In this document: in pieces, positions 41,240-49,935 of the stretch
Numbering within the stretch: position 1 is the first letter of the stretch
Layout of the letters: each line of letters starts with the position of its first letter
Assembly (NCBI GenBank): GCA_017450695.1
Contig: JAFSTA010000152.1
Location: 1-52,428 of the forward strand
DNA from: Kiritimatiellia bacterium
GTDB taxonomy: Bacteria > Verrucomicrobiota > Kiritimatiellia > RFP12 > UBA1067
Length of the DNA: 52,428 nt
Direction of reading: 5' to 3'
Position numbers and translations under genes: made by a program
Notes under the pieces: model-generated
Seen by the model: only the letters and a program-made list of their open reading frames with translations
What the model was told of the DNA's origin: nothing
Database searches by the model: none

Positions 41240-42043
41240 GACGGAAAAATCGCTGTGCAGATGTAGAGCGCATCTGTGTTTTTCGCCGGGATCCAGGAAG
41301 GTATCTGTGATACTGAAACGCGGAGATTCAACCTCACGCAAAGTCCGCCACGTTCGCGAAGGGGGAAGACCCCCAGCTTCCCTCGCTTGGGGTCTCACGC
41401 AGAGCCGCCGCGGGCGCAGAGTACGCGGAGATCAGACCGGGAACAGAGTTTTTTCAAATAAAGAAGCGGGATTGTCGAGCCGAACGGAAGGAGATGATCT
41501 TCACCCAACAGATGAATCGAACCTCGTTCGGAAAACCGCCGGAAATCAACAAAATCTCCGCGACCCCGCGAGAGATCAAAACCACAGACAGATGAAATGA
41601 ACAAGAGGAATAACCGGCAACTTCGCGGACTTGGCGAACTTGGCGTGAGACCAGGACACGAAATTTTCCGGGTTTGGGCACCACAGGCATTTGTTGAATT
41701 ACACAGATGCGCCCACAGATGCGGGGGGCATCCGCGAATCATGCACGCATCCCGAAATCGCTCCCTAACGCGCCGTGCGGCGGCTTACGGATAAGCCGCC
41801 CTACCGGTCCAACGCCAGCATCAACTCAGTCCGGCACAACCAGGAGTGTTCGTCTCGCGGGAGCGGGGCATCTCGCGACCGTTTGCGTAGCGACGGCGCC
41901 CCCGCCGTCGAACCGGGTACGCATTTCGGTCGGGCGGAAGATTGTCTTCCCAACACTTCCCTGCGTCGGCGGATTGGGGACAATCCGCCCTATCACTTCG
42001 CACACGCTTACCCATCCCAAAGTTCTCAGCTAGCGCGTTGCGC
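41240..42043. repeat. intergenic gap with degenerate repeats
   Basis: No gene is seen. TCTCACGCAGAGCCGCCGCG (near 41393) belongs to a dispersed family. GTAGCGACGGCGCCCCCGCC (near 41887) resembles the GC-rich block of other gaps, and AGTTCTCAGCTAGCGCG (near 42021) resembles the TTCTCAGC modules. Open frames here are short and lack ribosome-binding sites. No terminator was found after the histidine kinase gene. Confidence 0.6.
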
Positions 42044-43459
42044 TCATGCGCCGGGCGAAACAGGGAGCATGACCGTGAACTTCGTCCCCTTCCCTTCCTC
42101 GCTCACCAACCGGATTGTACCGTGATGGGCGGCGACGGTCACCTGTACGATGTTCAACCCCAGTCCCAACCCCTTCTCGGACTCGGACGCTTTCTTGCCG
42201 CGGAAGAGACGTTGCCAGATCAGCCCGCGCTCTTCTTCGGGAATACCGATTCCCGTGTCCGCCACACACACGACCACGTTGCCATTTTCCTGGCGGAGCG
42301 AGAGGGATACCTCGCCCCGTCTCGGCGTGTATTTGACCGCGTTGTCCAGCAGGTTCGCAAAGACGCGCATCAACCGCTGGCGGTCTCCCATCCCCGTCAC
42401 CGGGACGTCGGGGAAATCCGTCAGCAGCCGAATCTCTTTCTCCTCGGCGATCAGCGAATACATATCCGCCAAACCGGAGAGCAATTCGCAGTAGTCGATC
42501 GATTCCAAGCTGAGCTGGGAGAAACCAATCTCCATCTCACGCGTGTCCATCAGGTTTTGGAGTTGCATCTTGGCGCGGTCGCAGTCCTCAATCACATCCG
42601 CAAGCGTATCCGCCAACCCCTTCGGCAGATCCCCGCGCGTAATCGCCAGTTCGCACCCGCCGCGAATCCTCGTCAGCGGCGTACGGAAATCGTGCGCCAC
42701 GTTATCCATCGTCAGCCGCATGGCGCGGATCAGGTTGGCGTACTTCTCCGTCATCACGTTGAACAAATGCCCCAGCGTATCCAGCTCGTGAATCATGCTG
42801 TTCACGGGCGGGGCCCCTGTCTCGAACGCGCCCGTGTCGATGATCCGCGACATCTCGTCGGTCATCTTGCGAATCGGGCGCACGGTGATCACCAGCAGGA
42901 CAATCGCGGCGATCACGGAGAACAAAGTGGAGAGAATCGCGAAGATCAACAGCAGCTTGCGCAGCATCGTCCGCTGGTCAACCTCCAAGAACGAACCTTT
43001 CCCGACCTGAAGCGCACGCCCATCTTTCAGGCGCGTCGTCTGGATCTGCACATACCGTTCATACTGCTCGATGTAAAATTCGCGGAATCCTTCTTCGGGC
43101 AGACTTCCCGCCTTGCCGGACCAGCGCGGCAACTGGATCGGTTTCGGCCAACTCGCCGTGTACTCCACCTCGCCCTTCGCGTTGATCACGCGCACGATGA
43201 AGATCGTAGAGGGCGGATAGTGCTTGAGCGTCACGGCCTCCGCAAGCAGCGCCCCGCTCTGGTTCTCCTCCATCATCTGCACCAGATCCTTGCTCTCCGC
43301 CAACACATCCTGCCGATCCAGCCCACGAACGGATTTGGAAATGCCGCGCGCGGAAATCAGGTAAATGGTAATCGAGCAAAGCGCGTAAACCAGCAGATAC
43401 CCCAACGTCAGGTAAAAGACGAAGGAACGGGAAAATTTAGTGATCCGCCCGGAAGACAT
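42044..43459 (-). CDS. two-component sensor histidine kinase (HAMP, HisKA, HATPase)
   Basis: The 471-residue protein has a membrane helix at about 14-34, a periplasmic sensor region (about 35-165), and a second helix (about 168-192). A HAMP domain (about 193-245), HisKA with H256 in NVAHDFRTPLTRI, and a C-terminal ATPase domain follow, with the N box (NLLDNAVKYTP), G1 (DTGIGIPEEE) and G2 (GLGLGLNIV). The architecture is like CusS/QseC-type kinases, but the periplasmic domain gives no ligand clue. The ATG lies inside the end of the response regulator gene (23-base overlap), so they form one operon with regulator first. It should phosphorylate D51 of that regulator. Confidence 0.93.
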   Translation of the reverse strand: MSSGRITKFSRSFVFYLTLGYLLVYALCSITIYLISARGISKSVRGLDRQDVLAESKDLVQMMEENQSGALLAEAVTLKHYPPSTIFIVRVINAKGEVEYTASWPKPIQLPRWSGKAGSLPEEGFREFYIEQYERYVQIQTTRLKDGRALQVGKGSFLEVDQRTMLRKLLLIFAILSTLFSVIAAIVLLVITVRPIRKMTDEMSRIIDTGAFETGAPPVNSMIHELDTLGHLFNVMTEKYANLIRAMRLTMDNVAHDFRTPLTRIRGGCELAITRGDLPKGLADTLADVIEDCDRAKMQLQNLMDTREMEIGFSQLSLESIDYCELLSGLADMYSLIAEEKEIRLLTDFPDVPVTGMGDRQRLMRVFANLLDNAVKYTPRRGEVSLSLRQENGNVVVCVADTGIGIPEEERGLIWQRLFRGKKASESEKGLGLGLNIVQVTVAAHHGTIRLVSEEGKGTKFTVMLPVSPGA

Positions 43460-44120
43460 AGCCCACCCCCCGCATCGTCTGAATCAGCTTGTCGGCAAAT
43501 CCGGTATCGATCTTCGCCCGGAGCTTGCAGACGAGGACATCGACGATATTCGTCTGCGGATCCACACCACAGCCCCAGATCGTCTCCAAAATCAGCGCCT
43601 TCGTCTGCGGGTAGCCCGCATTCCGCATTAACAACTCCAGCAACTTGAACTCGCGTGGTTGCAATTCGATTTTCTTCCCTTCCCGTACACAGGTACGCCC
43701 GAGCAGATCCAGCGTCACGCCAGCGAGGGAAAGTGAGGTCTTGTTCGCCTCTTCCGTGTGAAGCTGCCGCCGCGTGATCGCACGAATACGCGCCTGCAGC
43801 TCGGGGAGTGCGAACGGCTTGACCAGATAATCGTCCGCGCCTGTTTCCAATCCCGCGACCCGGTCATCCAACTTCCCCATCGCGCTCAGGATCAGCACGG
43901 GGGTCTTGTCGCCACGCTGCCGCATCTGTCGCAGAATCTCCATCCCGCCGACCTCCGGCAACATCCGGTCCAGCACCACGGCATCGTACTGGTTCGCCCC
44001 CCACAACGCCAAACCTTCCGAACCCGTCGTCGCGCAATCGACCGTATGCCCCTCCTGCGAAAGTCCCTTGCTGACAACCTCGCAAATCTTTCCGTCATCC
44101 TCTATCACCAGTATGCGCAT
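43437..44120 (-). CDS. OmpR/PhoB-family response regulator
   Basis: The 227-residue protein has a receiver domain (1-115) with acidic D8-D9, phosphorylation site D51 in VVLDRMLP, S79 in the switch position and K101 in VKPFALPEL. A winged-helix DNA-binding domain (about 130-227) follows, with LQPREFKLLELLMRN and a C-terminal TMRGVGYVF hairpin typical of OmpR/PhoB proteins. I chose the ATG at 44120 because the GAGAGGGCAGGAG purine tract lies just upstream; an in-frame TTG six codons earlier is rejected. It leads an operon with the histidine kinase. Targets are unknown. The closest broad resemblance is to CusR/CopR-like regulators, but nothing here shows a metal role. Confidence 0.94.
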   Translation of the reverse strand: MRILVIEDDGKICEVVSKGLSQEGHTVDCATTGSEGLALWGANQYDAVVLDRMLPEVGGMEILRQMRQRGDKTPVLILSAMGKLDDRVAGLETGADDYLVKPFALPELQARIRAITRRQLHTEEANKTSLSLAGVTLDLLGRTCVREGKKIELQPREFKLLELLMRNAGYPQTKALILETIWGCGVDPQTNIVDVLVCKLRAKIDTGFADKLIQTMRGVGYVFRADH

Positions 44121-44149
44121 CTCCTGCCCTCTCAACAAAAGCCGTTCCT

Positions 44150-44178
44150 ATTATCTGCTAATTCTCCAGCCCTGACAA
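44150..44178 (-). promoter_or_regulatory. putative promoter of the two-component operon
   Basis: On the minus strand TTGTCA (44178-44173), a 17-base spacer and GATAAT (44155-44150). The leader is about 23-25 bases. Confidence 0.65.
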
Positions 44179-44900
44179 GAAACAATATCGGAAAAGCGCA
44201 CGGGAATGCACAGGAGTGCAAGTTTAAATTCACACGATGAGAGGGACGCGCCTATCCGTTCTGAGTTCTGCGCGAGCTCTTCGGGGAAGCGGGAACAATT
44301 AAATCGCTGCGCTTTGAAATGGTTAAATGGTTAAATTGACAAGCCACCGAATAGCGACAGGAGTGCCGCTTCACGGAGGTGTAATTGTCTCACACGGAAA
44401 ACGGGTCGCGCCCCGTCGCGACCGCGTAGGCAGGGCGGATATTGCTTTCGCTACGGGGAGTCTCGATTTTCGGAGATAGGGTGGCGCGAAGAATGTGGTC
44501 GCGCTTCAGCGCGACCGCGTAGGCAGGGCGGGAAGGATTGGGAAACAACACAGACAACATAGAGAACAACCTTGAATTGGAACGGTTCGCAACCGCGAGC
44601 CGAATCAACACCGTCGCGCGGTTGCGCGACGACCGCCAGCAAGTTGTCTATCCGTTGTCCAAGTTGTTTCCAAGATAACATGTCTATAAGTTTCAAGTTG
44701 GAAGTTCTGCGCGAGATGCTCACGAAAGCGACAAGTGTCGCTTCCCCGAAAACCGACGGCGAGGGCACTGTCGCTACGCAGCGGACGCGAAACGCCTTTC
44801 TTTCGTGGTCGCGCGAAGTATCCCCGCTGGCAAATTCCGTGTATTCCGTGTGTTCCGTGGTTATTTCAAAGTGTCCAACAGAGGAATTTGGCTTCATTAT
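44179..44900. repeat. intergenic repeat mosaic
   Basis: No gene is seen. AATCGCTGCGCTTTGAAATG and GGTTAAATGGTTAAATTG (about 44305-44338) match the AT-rich family at the start of the window. ATTGCTTTCGCTACGGGGAG (44441-44460) matches 20827. A GACGGCGAGGGCACTGTCG block (near 44756), TTCCGTGTATTCCGTGTG (near 44836) and TGTCCAACAGAGGAATTTG (near 44872) complete it. Confidence 0.7.
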
Positions 44901-45001
44901 TCACAAATCACCAATGTTCACAACTGGCAACAATGTCACAAATCACAATGCAATTCAATTTGTAGTTGTGGCAATAACGACAGTTTTGCCAATTGTGAAC
45001 A
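44901..45001. other. AT-rich island with TTCACAA/TTGTGAA direct and inverted repeats
   Basis: TCACAAATCACCAATG (44901) and TCACAAATCACAATG (44936) are direct repeats. The 23-base arm at 44915-44937 (TGTTCACAACTGGCAACAAT...) pairs with 44979-45001 (GACAGTTTTGCCAATTGTGA...) at 20 of 23 positions, with a 41-base loop. It differs in composition from all other gaps. Positions 45002-45251 hold weak repeat fragments only. Confidence 0.5.
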
Positions 45002-45251
45002 ATCGGAGAAGTTATCCTCATTTTTATTCCCGCGCGAAAAGCGGGCAAGGGGCTTACCCGGCTTAACGCGCCCAGGGCCTGCCGAGGCAACACGGAGATT
45101 TCACGGGGACAAGGAGTTTGATGAAGCATTTACGAGAACACACCTTCCATACCAGCTCCGTGTCACCGCGGCTCCTCCCGATCTCCGTGTTTAGCGCCGC
45201 AGGCAGATATACCACTACCGCTGACCGATTACCCCCGACGATTTTGCGGGG

Positions 45252-45280
45252 TGGACGGCGGGGAAAAGTTTCGGTATAAT
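45252..45280 (+). promoter_or_regulatory. putative promoter of galE
   Basis: A perfect TATAAT (45275-45280) preceded by GG, with a weak TGGACG (45252-45257) 17 bases upstream. The leader is about 25 bases and contains AAAGGAG before the ATG. Confidence 0.6.
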
Positions 45281-45312
45281 AGGGCTTTCTTCAGTTTGGA
45301 AAGGAGTTTCCT

Positions 45313-46332
45313 ATGCGGATTTTGGTAACGGGTGGAGCAGGCTACATCGGCAGTCATACATGCGTGGAGTTGCTGAATGCCGGTTATGAGATTGTCGTGG
45401 TTGACAACCTGAGCAACAGCTCGGCGGAGAGCTTGCGGCGTGTGCAGGAGATTACGGGCAAATCGTTTCCTTTCCGGGAAGTGAATATCTTGGACAAGGC
45501 GGCGATGAATCGCGTGTTCGAGGAAGACGGGCCGTTTGACGCGGTGATTCATTTCGCCGCCTTCAAGGCCGTCGGCGAGTCCGTCGAACATCCCCTCAAA
45601 TATTACTGGAACAACATCACCGGAACGATTTCCCTGTGCGAGGTGATGGACGCGCACAACTGCAAGAACATCGTATTCAGTTCTTCCGCCACGGTTTACG
45701 GCCAGCCGAAGTCGGTCCCCATCCGCGAGGATTTTCCGACGCCGAGCGCAACGAATCCGTACGGTTGGACGAAACTGATGATGGAGCAGATTTTCCGTGA
45801 TGTCTATCACGCGGACAACTCTTGGAACATCATCCTGCTCCGCTATTTCAACCCGATCGGGGCTCATGAATCCGGAAGGATTGGGGAAGATCCCGCCGGG
45901 ATTCCGAACAACCTTGTGCCGTATGTCGCGCAGGTAGCGGTCGGCAAGCTGAAGGAGCTCTCGGTCTTCGGGAACGATTACAACACGCGCGACGGAACCG
46001 GTGTCCGCGACTACATCCACGTGGTCGATCTCGCAAATGGACACGTCAAGGCGATTGAGAAACTTTCCGAAAAGTGCGGGCTGGAGATTTACAATCTGGG
46101 CACAGGGCGCGGCACAAGCGTGCTGGAACTCGTACGCGCCTTCGAGAAGGCTTCGGGGAAACCTGTCCCCTACGTCATCAAACCGCGCCGTCCCGGCGAC
46201 ATCGACGAGTGCTGGGCAGATCCCGCCAAAGCCGAACGCGAGCTTGGCTGGAAGGCGACGCGCGGGATAGAGAAGATGTGCGAGGACACCTGGCGGTGGC
46301 AATCGCAGAACCCGAACGGGTATCGCGGGTAA
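45313..46332 (+). CDS. galE: UDP-glucose 4-epimerase GalE
   Basis: The 339-residue protein is an extended short-chain dehydrogenase with the NAD-binding motif [10 protein letters not shown] at 6-15. VVDNLSNSS, the serine in FSSSATVYG, the catalytic pair Y150/K154 in PYGWTK, and the family-specific [19 protein letters not shown] segment are all present. GalE interconverts UDP-glucose and UDP-galactose for galactose use and for envelope glycans. Length matches the E. coli enzyme (338). AAAGGAG lies seven bases before the ATG. The UDG gene follows 48 bases later on the same strand, perhaps in the same transcript. No odd features are seen. Confidence 0.96.
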   Translation: MRILVTGGAGYIGSHTCVELLNAGYEIVVVDNLSNSSAESLRRVQEITGKSFPFREVNILDKAAMNRVFEEDGPFDAVIHFAAFKAVGESVEHPLKYYWNNITGTISLCEVMDAHNCKNIVFSSSATVYGQPKSVPIREDFPTPSATNPYGWTKLMMEQIFRDVYHADNSWNIILLRYFNPIGAHESGRIGEDPAGIPNNLVPYVAQVAVGKLKELSVFGNDYNTRDGTGVRDYIHVVDLANGHVKAIEKLSEKCGLEIYNLGTGRGTSVLELVRAFEKASGKPVPYVIKPRRPGDIDECWADPAKAERELGWKATRGIEKMCEDTWRWQSQNPNGYRG

Positions 46333-46380
46333 CGAAGAAGGCGGAATAAACACGGTGACGCCCCGTAGCGTTCCAATGGT

Positions 46381-47250
46381 ATGAGTGAATGGTCTGACAT
46401 CATCGATGCGGTTTCCGCACACGTGACACTCCTCAAGGAATTGGGCGAGAAGTCCATCCCCTTGCGCCCCGACACCCTGGCCGGATTCGACGAGCCGACG
46501 GTTACGGATGCGGGTGGTTCGTCCGCGCCTTCGTCCTCCCCCGCCACGGCAAATGCGGCGGCTACGCAAGCCACACCGGCCGCCTCCCCTGCGCCGGTGA
46601 TAGGCGGCAAGGTCGAACCGAAGGTCGATCCAAACGCAACGCGCGAGCAAAACCTCGCTTCGCTCGCGCAACAGATCGACGCTTGCGCCTGTTGCGTCTT
46701 GCGGGAGAACCGCACGAAGTCCGTTCCGGGACAGGGTAATCCAAACTCGCCAGACGTGCTGTTTATCGGAGAGGCGCCCGGCGCCGATGAAGACCAGCAG
46801 GGACTGGCATTCGTCGGCAGGGCAGGACAATTCCTTACCAAGATGATTGAGGCGATGGGGTATCGCCGGGAAGATGTGTTCATCGCCAACATCTGCAAGT
46901 GCCGTCCGCCCGGAAACCGCACGCCGATGCCCAACGAGATGATGACCTGCTTCCCGTTCCTGCGGGAGCAGATCAAGATCATCCAGCCGAAGACGATCGT
47001 CCTGCTGGGAAACGTCGCGGCGAAGGCCTTGCTCGATACGCAGACGGGCATCACGCGGTTGCAGGGACAGTGGACATCCTACGAGGGAATTCCCGTCATG
47101 CCTACCTACCATCCCTCGTATGTAATCCGCTTCGCAGAAGGAACGGACGACTCGTATCAAGTGAAACGGAAAGTCTGGCATGCGCTTTTGGCGGTTCTCG
47201 AACGACTCGGAAAGAAGCCGCCGGCCCGCAAGAAACAGGAAGGAAAATAA
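46381..47250 (+). CDS. family-4-type uracil-DNA glycosylase with 4Fe-4S cluster
   Basis: The 289-residue protein has a family-4 UDG core (about 92-275). GEAPGADEDQQGLAFVGRAG is the uracil-binding/water-activating motif, and ANICKCRPPGNRTPMPNE and YHPSY complete the active site. Cysteines in DACACCVLR and in ICKC, with a later one in TCFPFL, are placed to hold the 4Fe-4S cluster. The enzyme removes uracil from deaminated DNA. The N-terminal 90 residues are an acidic helix followed by a Ser/Ala/Pro/Thr-rich linker, a disordered extension seen in many family-4 UDGs of this kind. The ribosome-binding site is poor. The UPF0210 gene starts three bases after its stop. Confidence 0.92.
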   Translation: MSEWSDIIDAVSAHVTLLKELGEKSIPLRPDTLAGFDEPTVTDAGGSSAPSSSPATANAAATQATPAASPAPVIGGKVEPKVDPNATREQNLASLAQQIDACACCVLRENRTKSVPGQGNPNSPDVLFIGEAPGADEDQQGLAFVGRAGQFLTKMIEAMGYRREDVFIANICKCRPPGNRTPMPNEMMTCFPFLREQIKIIQPKTIVLLGNVAAKALLDTQTGITRLQGQWTSYEGIPVMPTYHPSYVIRFAEGTDDSYQVKRKVWHALLAVLERLGKKPPARKKQEGK

Positions 47251-47253
47251 CAG

Positions 47254-48627
47254 ATGCTTACGAAACAGGATGTGCTCAGCACGATCCGCATGGTGCGGGA
47301 AGAGAATTTGGATGTCCGCGCAGTCACGCTCGGAATCAATCTGAACGTCTGCTCGAATCCGGATCCGGACGTGCTGGTCAAACAGGTCTATCAGCGCGTC
47401 GTCGAAAAAGCGAAAAACCTCGTGCGTTTCTGCAACGAGGTCAGCGACAAGTACGGTCTGCCGATCGTCAACAAGCGAATCGCAGTCTCTCCCGTGAGCT
47501 TTCTGCTGGACGGCCATTCGGTCGATACCGCCGTGCGCGTTTGCCAAGCTCTCGACAAGGCCGCCGACACGGTTGAGATCGACATCCTCGGGGGATTCTC
47601 GGCGCTGGTGCAGAAAGGCATCACGCCCGGCGACCGCGTGTTGATCGAGTCGCTACCCCGCGCCCTGCACGAGACAAGCCGCGTCTGCGCGTCATTCAAC
47701 GTGGGGACGACCAAGGCTGGCATCAACGTCGATGCCGTCGTGTTGCTTGCGCAGAAGATCGTGGAGACATCGCAGGCGACGAACGATCAGCACGGATTCG
47801 GATGCGCCAAGATCGTGGTCTTCGCGAACCAGCCGGAGGATAACCCGTTCATGGCGGGCGCGATGCTCGGCCCGGGCGAACCGGAGTGCGAAATCAACGT
47901 CGGCGTCAGCGGACCGGGCGTGGTGAAACGCGCCATCGAACGATTGACGAGACTGGAACCGGAAGCACGGCTGGATGAAATCGCCGAAGAGGTAAAGCAC
48001 ACCGCCTTCCGCGTGACCCGGACTGGCGAACTGATCGGGCGCGAAGTGGCGCAACGACTCGGCATTCCTTTCGGCGTGGTCGATCTCTCGCTCGCGCCGA
48101 CACCCAAAGTCGGCGACTCCGTGGGCGAGATCTACCAGGCGATGGGAATCCAGAAGATCGGCGCCCCCGGCACGACGGCGGCGGTGATGTTGCTCAACGA
48201 CGCGGTGAAGAAGGGTGGCTGTTTCGCCTCCTCGTCCGTAGGCGGGCTCTCCGGCGCATTCATCCCCGTGATGGAAGACCAGGCGCTTTCACGCGCGGTG
48301 GCGGACGGTACGCTCTCGCTCGAAAAACTGGAGGCGATGACGGCGGTCTGTTCGGTGGGGTTGGACATGATCCTCCTGCCTGGCGACACCTCGCCGGAAA
48401 CCGTGGCCGGCATCATTCTCGACGAGGCCGCCATCGGAATCACCTCGCGGAAAACCACCGGCGTGCGCGTGATTCCCGTTCCGAATTCGAAACGGGGCGA
48501 CCACTTCGATTTCGGCGGGCTCTTCGGGAGCGGTCACGTGACAGCCCCGCTTTCGCCAGATGGTGCCGAAATCTTTGTTCGTCGCGGCGGACACATTCCC
48601 GCACCGCTCCATTCCATGCTGAACTAA
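47254..48627 (+). CDS. UPF0210/DUF711 (PFL family) protein
   Basis: The 457-residue protein matches the UPF0210 (DUF711) family in length (usually about 450) and in conserved blocks: EENLDVRAVTLGINL at the start, CASFNVGTTKAGIN, GPGEPECEINVGVSGPGVV in the middle, and FGGLFGSGHVTAP near the end. The family resembles the glycyl-radical pyruvate formate-lyase fold in structure but lacks a known reaction, and an ACT-domain protein often accompanies it. No ACT-domain gene is seen next to it here. The start lies three bases after the UDG stop, which suggests coupling. ruvA follows after 13 bases. Its function is unknown; I do not infer a repair role from position alone. Confidence 0.92.
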   Translation: MLTKQDVLSTIRMVREENLDVRAVTLGINLNVCSNPDPDVLVKQVYQRVVEKAKNLVRFCNEVSDKYGLPIVNKRIAVSPVSFLLDGHSVDTAVRVCQALDKAADTVEIDILGGFSALVQKGITPGDRVLIESLPRALHETSRVCASFNVGTTKAGINVDAVVLLAQKIVETSQATNDQHGFGCAKIVVFANQPEDNPFMAGAMLGPGEPECEINVGVSGPGVVKRAIERLTRLEPEARLDEIAEEVKHTAFRVTRTGELIGREVAQRLGIPFGVVDLSLAPTPKVGDSVGEIYQAMGIQKIGAPGTTAAVMLLNDAVKKGGCFASSSVGGLSGAFIPVMEDQALSRAVADGTLSLEKLEAMTAVCSVGLDMILLPGDTSPETVAGIILDEAAIGITSRKTTGVRVIPVPNSKRGDHFDFGGLFGSGHVTAPLSPDGAEIFVRRGGHIPAPLHSMLN

Positions 48628-48640
48628 CTCGGAGGAAGCC

Positions 48641-49237
48641 ATGATTGCATTTCTGAAAGGAACCGTGGAAGATAAAACGCCCGCCGCTGTCTATCTCGAT
48701 GTCGGCGGTGTCGGATACGAGGTCTTCATCTCGCTGAACACCTACGACTTTCTGCCCGCCAAGGGGGAAAGTTGTAAACTGCTTACCTACCACCTGGTGC
48801 GCGAGGACGTGCAGATGCTCTTCGGTTTCGCCCAACCGCAAGAGAAGGATATGTTCGAGCAGTTGATCACGGTAAACGGCGTGGGGCCGCGTTTGGCGCT
48901 GAGTATCCTGAGCGGCATGACAGTTGCCGACCTCGGCATGGCGATCTCGGATGGGAACGCGAAACGCATCTCCTCCATCAAGGGGATCGGCAAAAAGACC
49001 GCCGAGAAGATTGTGGTGGAGCTGCGTGACAGGATCAATCCCGTGGCGGCGCTCGCCGCCGTCGCGGCCGAAGGGAAAGATCGCCACGCGGCCATCGCCC
49101 GCGACACCATCCTCGCGTTACAGTCCCTCGGCTTCCCCGAAGAGGTCGGACGCAAGATGGTGCAGTCCGCGTTGGCGGCATCTCCCGATATCAACAACAC
49201 GCAAGAGTTGTTGCGGAAAGCACTCAACAGCAAGTGA
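48641..49237 (+). CDS. ruvA: Holliday junction branch migration protein RuvA
   Basis: The 198-residue protein has the three RuvA domains. An N-terminal OB fold (about 1-65) opens with MIAFLKGTVEDKTPAAVYLD. Two helix-hairpin-helix motifs follow, ITVNGVGPRLALSILSG (about 73-89) and ISSIKGIGKKTAEKIVVEL (about 108-126). A flexible linker and a C-terminal domain that contacts RuvB (about 150-198) complete it. RuvA tetramers bind Holliday junctions and direct RuvB. Length equals that of typical RuvA (about 200). A strong GGAGGAAGCC site precedes the ATG. ruvB and ruvC are not adjacent in this window. It is co-directional with the UPF0210 gene and thioredoxin. Confidence 0.96.
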   Translation: MIAFLKGTVEDKTPAAVYLDVGGVGYEVFISLNTYDFLPAKGESCKLLTYHLVREDVQMLFGFAQPQEKDMFEQLITVNGVGPRLALSILSGMTVADLGMAISDGNAKRISSIKGIGKKTAEKIVVELRDRINPVAALAAVAAEGKDRHAAIARDTILALQSLGFPEEVGRKMVQSALAASPDINNTQELLRKALNSK

Positions 49238-49298
49238 GGGTTCAGGAAGCTACGAGCTTCCGGTTAACAGTTCAAACGAATCAGGAGGAGAGGAGAGT

Positions 49299-49610
49299 AT
49301 GGCTACGATTACGGATTTCAACGGCGACGATTTTCAAGCGGCGATTGCTTCGGGAACCGTACTGGTGGACTTTTGGGCGCCGTGGTGCGGCCCCTGTAAA
49401 ATGCAAGGTGGCATTCTGGAGACCCATGTCGCGCCAAAAGCGGGCGACGACGTGACGATTCTCAAGGTCAATGTGGACGAGAACCAAGAACTGGCGGCGG
49501 AGTTCGGCATCCAATCCATCCCCGCGTTGCTCGTCTTCAAAAACGGAGAACAGGTCGCAGAATTTCAGGGCGTGACCCGTCCCGACGATCTGCTCGACGT
49601 CCTCGCCTAA
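49299..49610 (+). CDS. trxA: thioredoxin
   Basis: The 103-residue protein is a single-domain cytoplasmic thioredoxin. The redox motif WCGPC is at 29-33, preceded by VLVDFWAP, and the cis-proline lies in QSIPALLVF. It reduces protein disulphides using electrons from thioredoxin reductase. The residues after the active site (KMQGGILETHVAPKAGD) depart from the common KMIAPILEE pattern but keep the helix. The ATG at 49299 has a purine-rich AGGAGGAGAGGAG site; longer frames through ruvA are rejected. It lies 61 bases after ruvA and may share its transcript. No signal peptide is present. The symbol is by family; paralogues elsewhere cannot be excluded. Confidence 0.95.
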   Translation: MATITDFNGDDFQAAIASGTVLVDFWAPWCGPCKMQGGILETHVAPKAGDDVTILKVNVDENQELAAEFGIQSIPALLVFKNGEQVAEFQGVTRPDDLLDVLA

Positions 49611-49935
49611 CCGGAACCGATACCTTTTCGGGGAAAGTCAAGCCACGGAACACCCGGAATTCGGTTCGATAACGGGTAGGTTGCAGGATGCCATCCGGCC
49701 ACCTCGTCAGTAAGTTGGCAGGTTACGCGTATTAAGCCACTTCAGCGTTGAGCATTGCGGACGCGACGCAGCGCGTCCCTCCCTCCGTAGCTCCGCGCCT
49801 CCGTGTGAGGTTAAAGACACGCGACACGCCGCTAATCAGCTGGCGCGAAACGCCCCGGGCGGCGGACAAACCACCTAACCACCCAGCCACCTAACCACCC
49901 AACCACCCAACCGCGAATTCGGAACAGAGGAATCG
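49611..49935. repeat. intergenic repeat mosaic with AACCACCC heptamer tract
   Basis: No gene is seen. GCATTGCGGACGCGACGCAG with CGCGTCC (about 49753-49778) is a copy of the GC-rich block. AATCAGCTGGCGCGAAACGCC lies near 49833. A tract of about six ACCACCTA/ACCACCCA units runs from 49869 to 49912, then GAACAGAGGAATCG gives the ribosome-binding site of the next gene. Confidence 0.65.

Noticed and set aside
41942-43648. 568-codon plus-strand open frame opposite the histidine kinase
   Set aside because: It is antisense to the kinase and runs into the repeat gap; its His/Arg/Gln-rich translation is typical of antisense frames.
45229-47547. 772-codon minus-strand open frame opposite galE and UDG
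   Set aside because: It spans two well-supported genes and the gap between them; no motif was found.
49869-49912. CRISPR-like short repeats
   Set aside because: The units are contiguous 7-8 base tandem repeats without spacers, and no cas gene is present.
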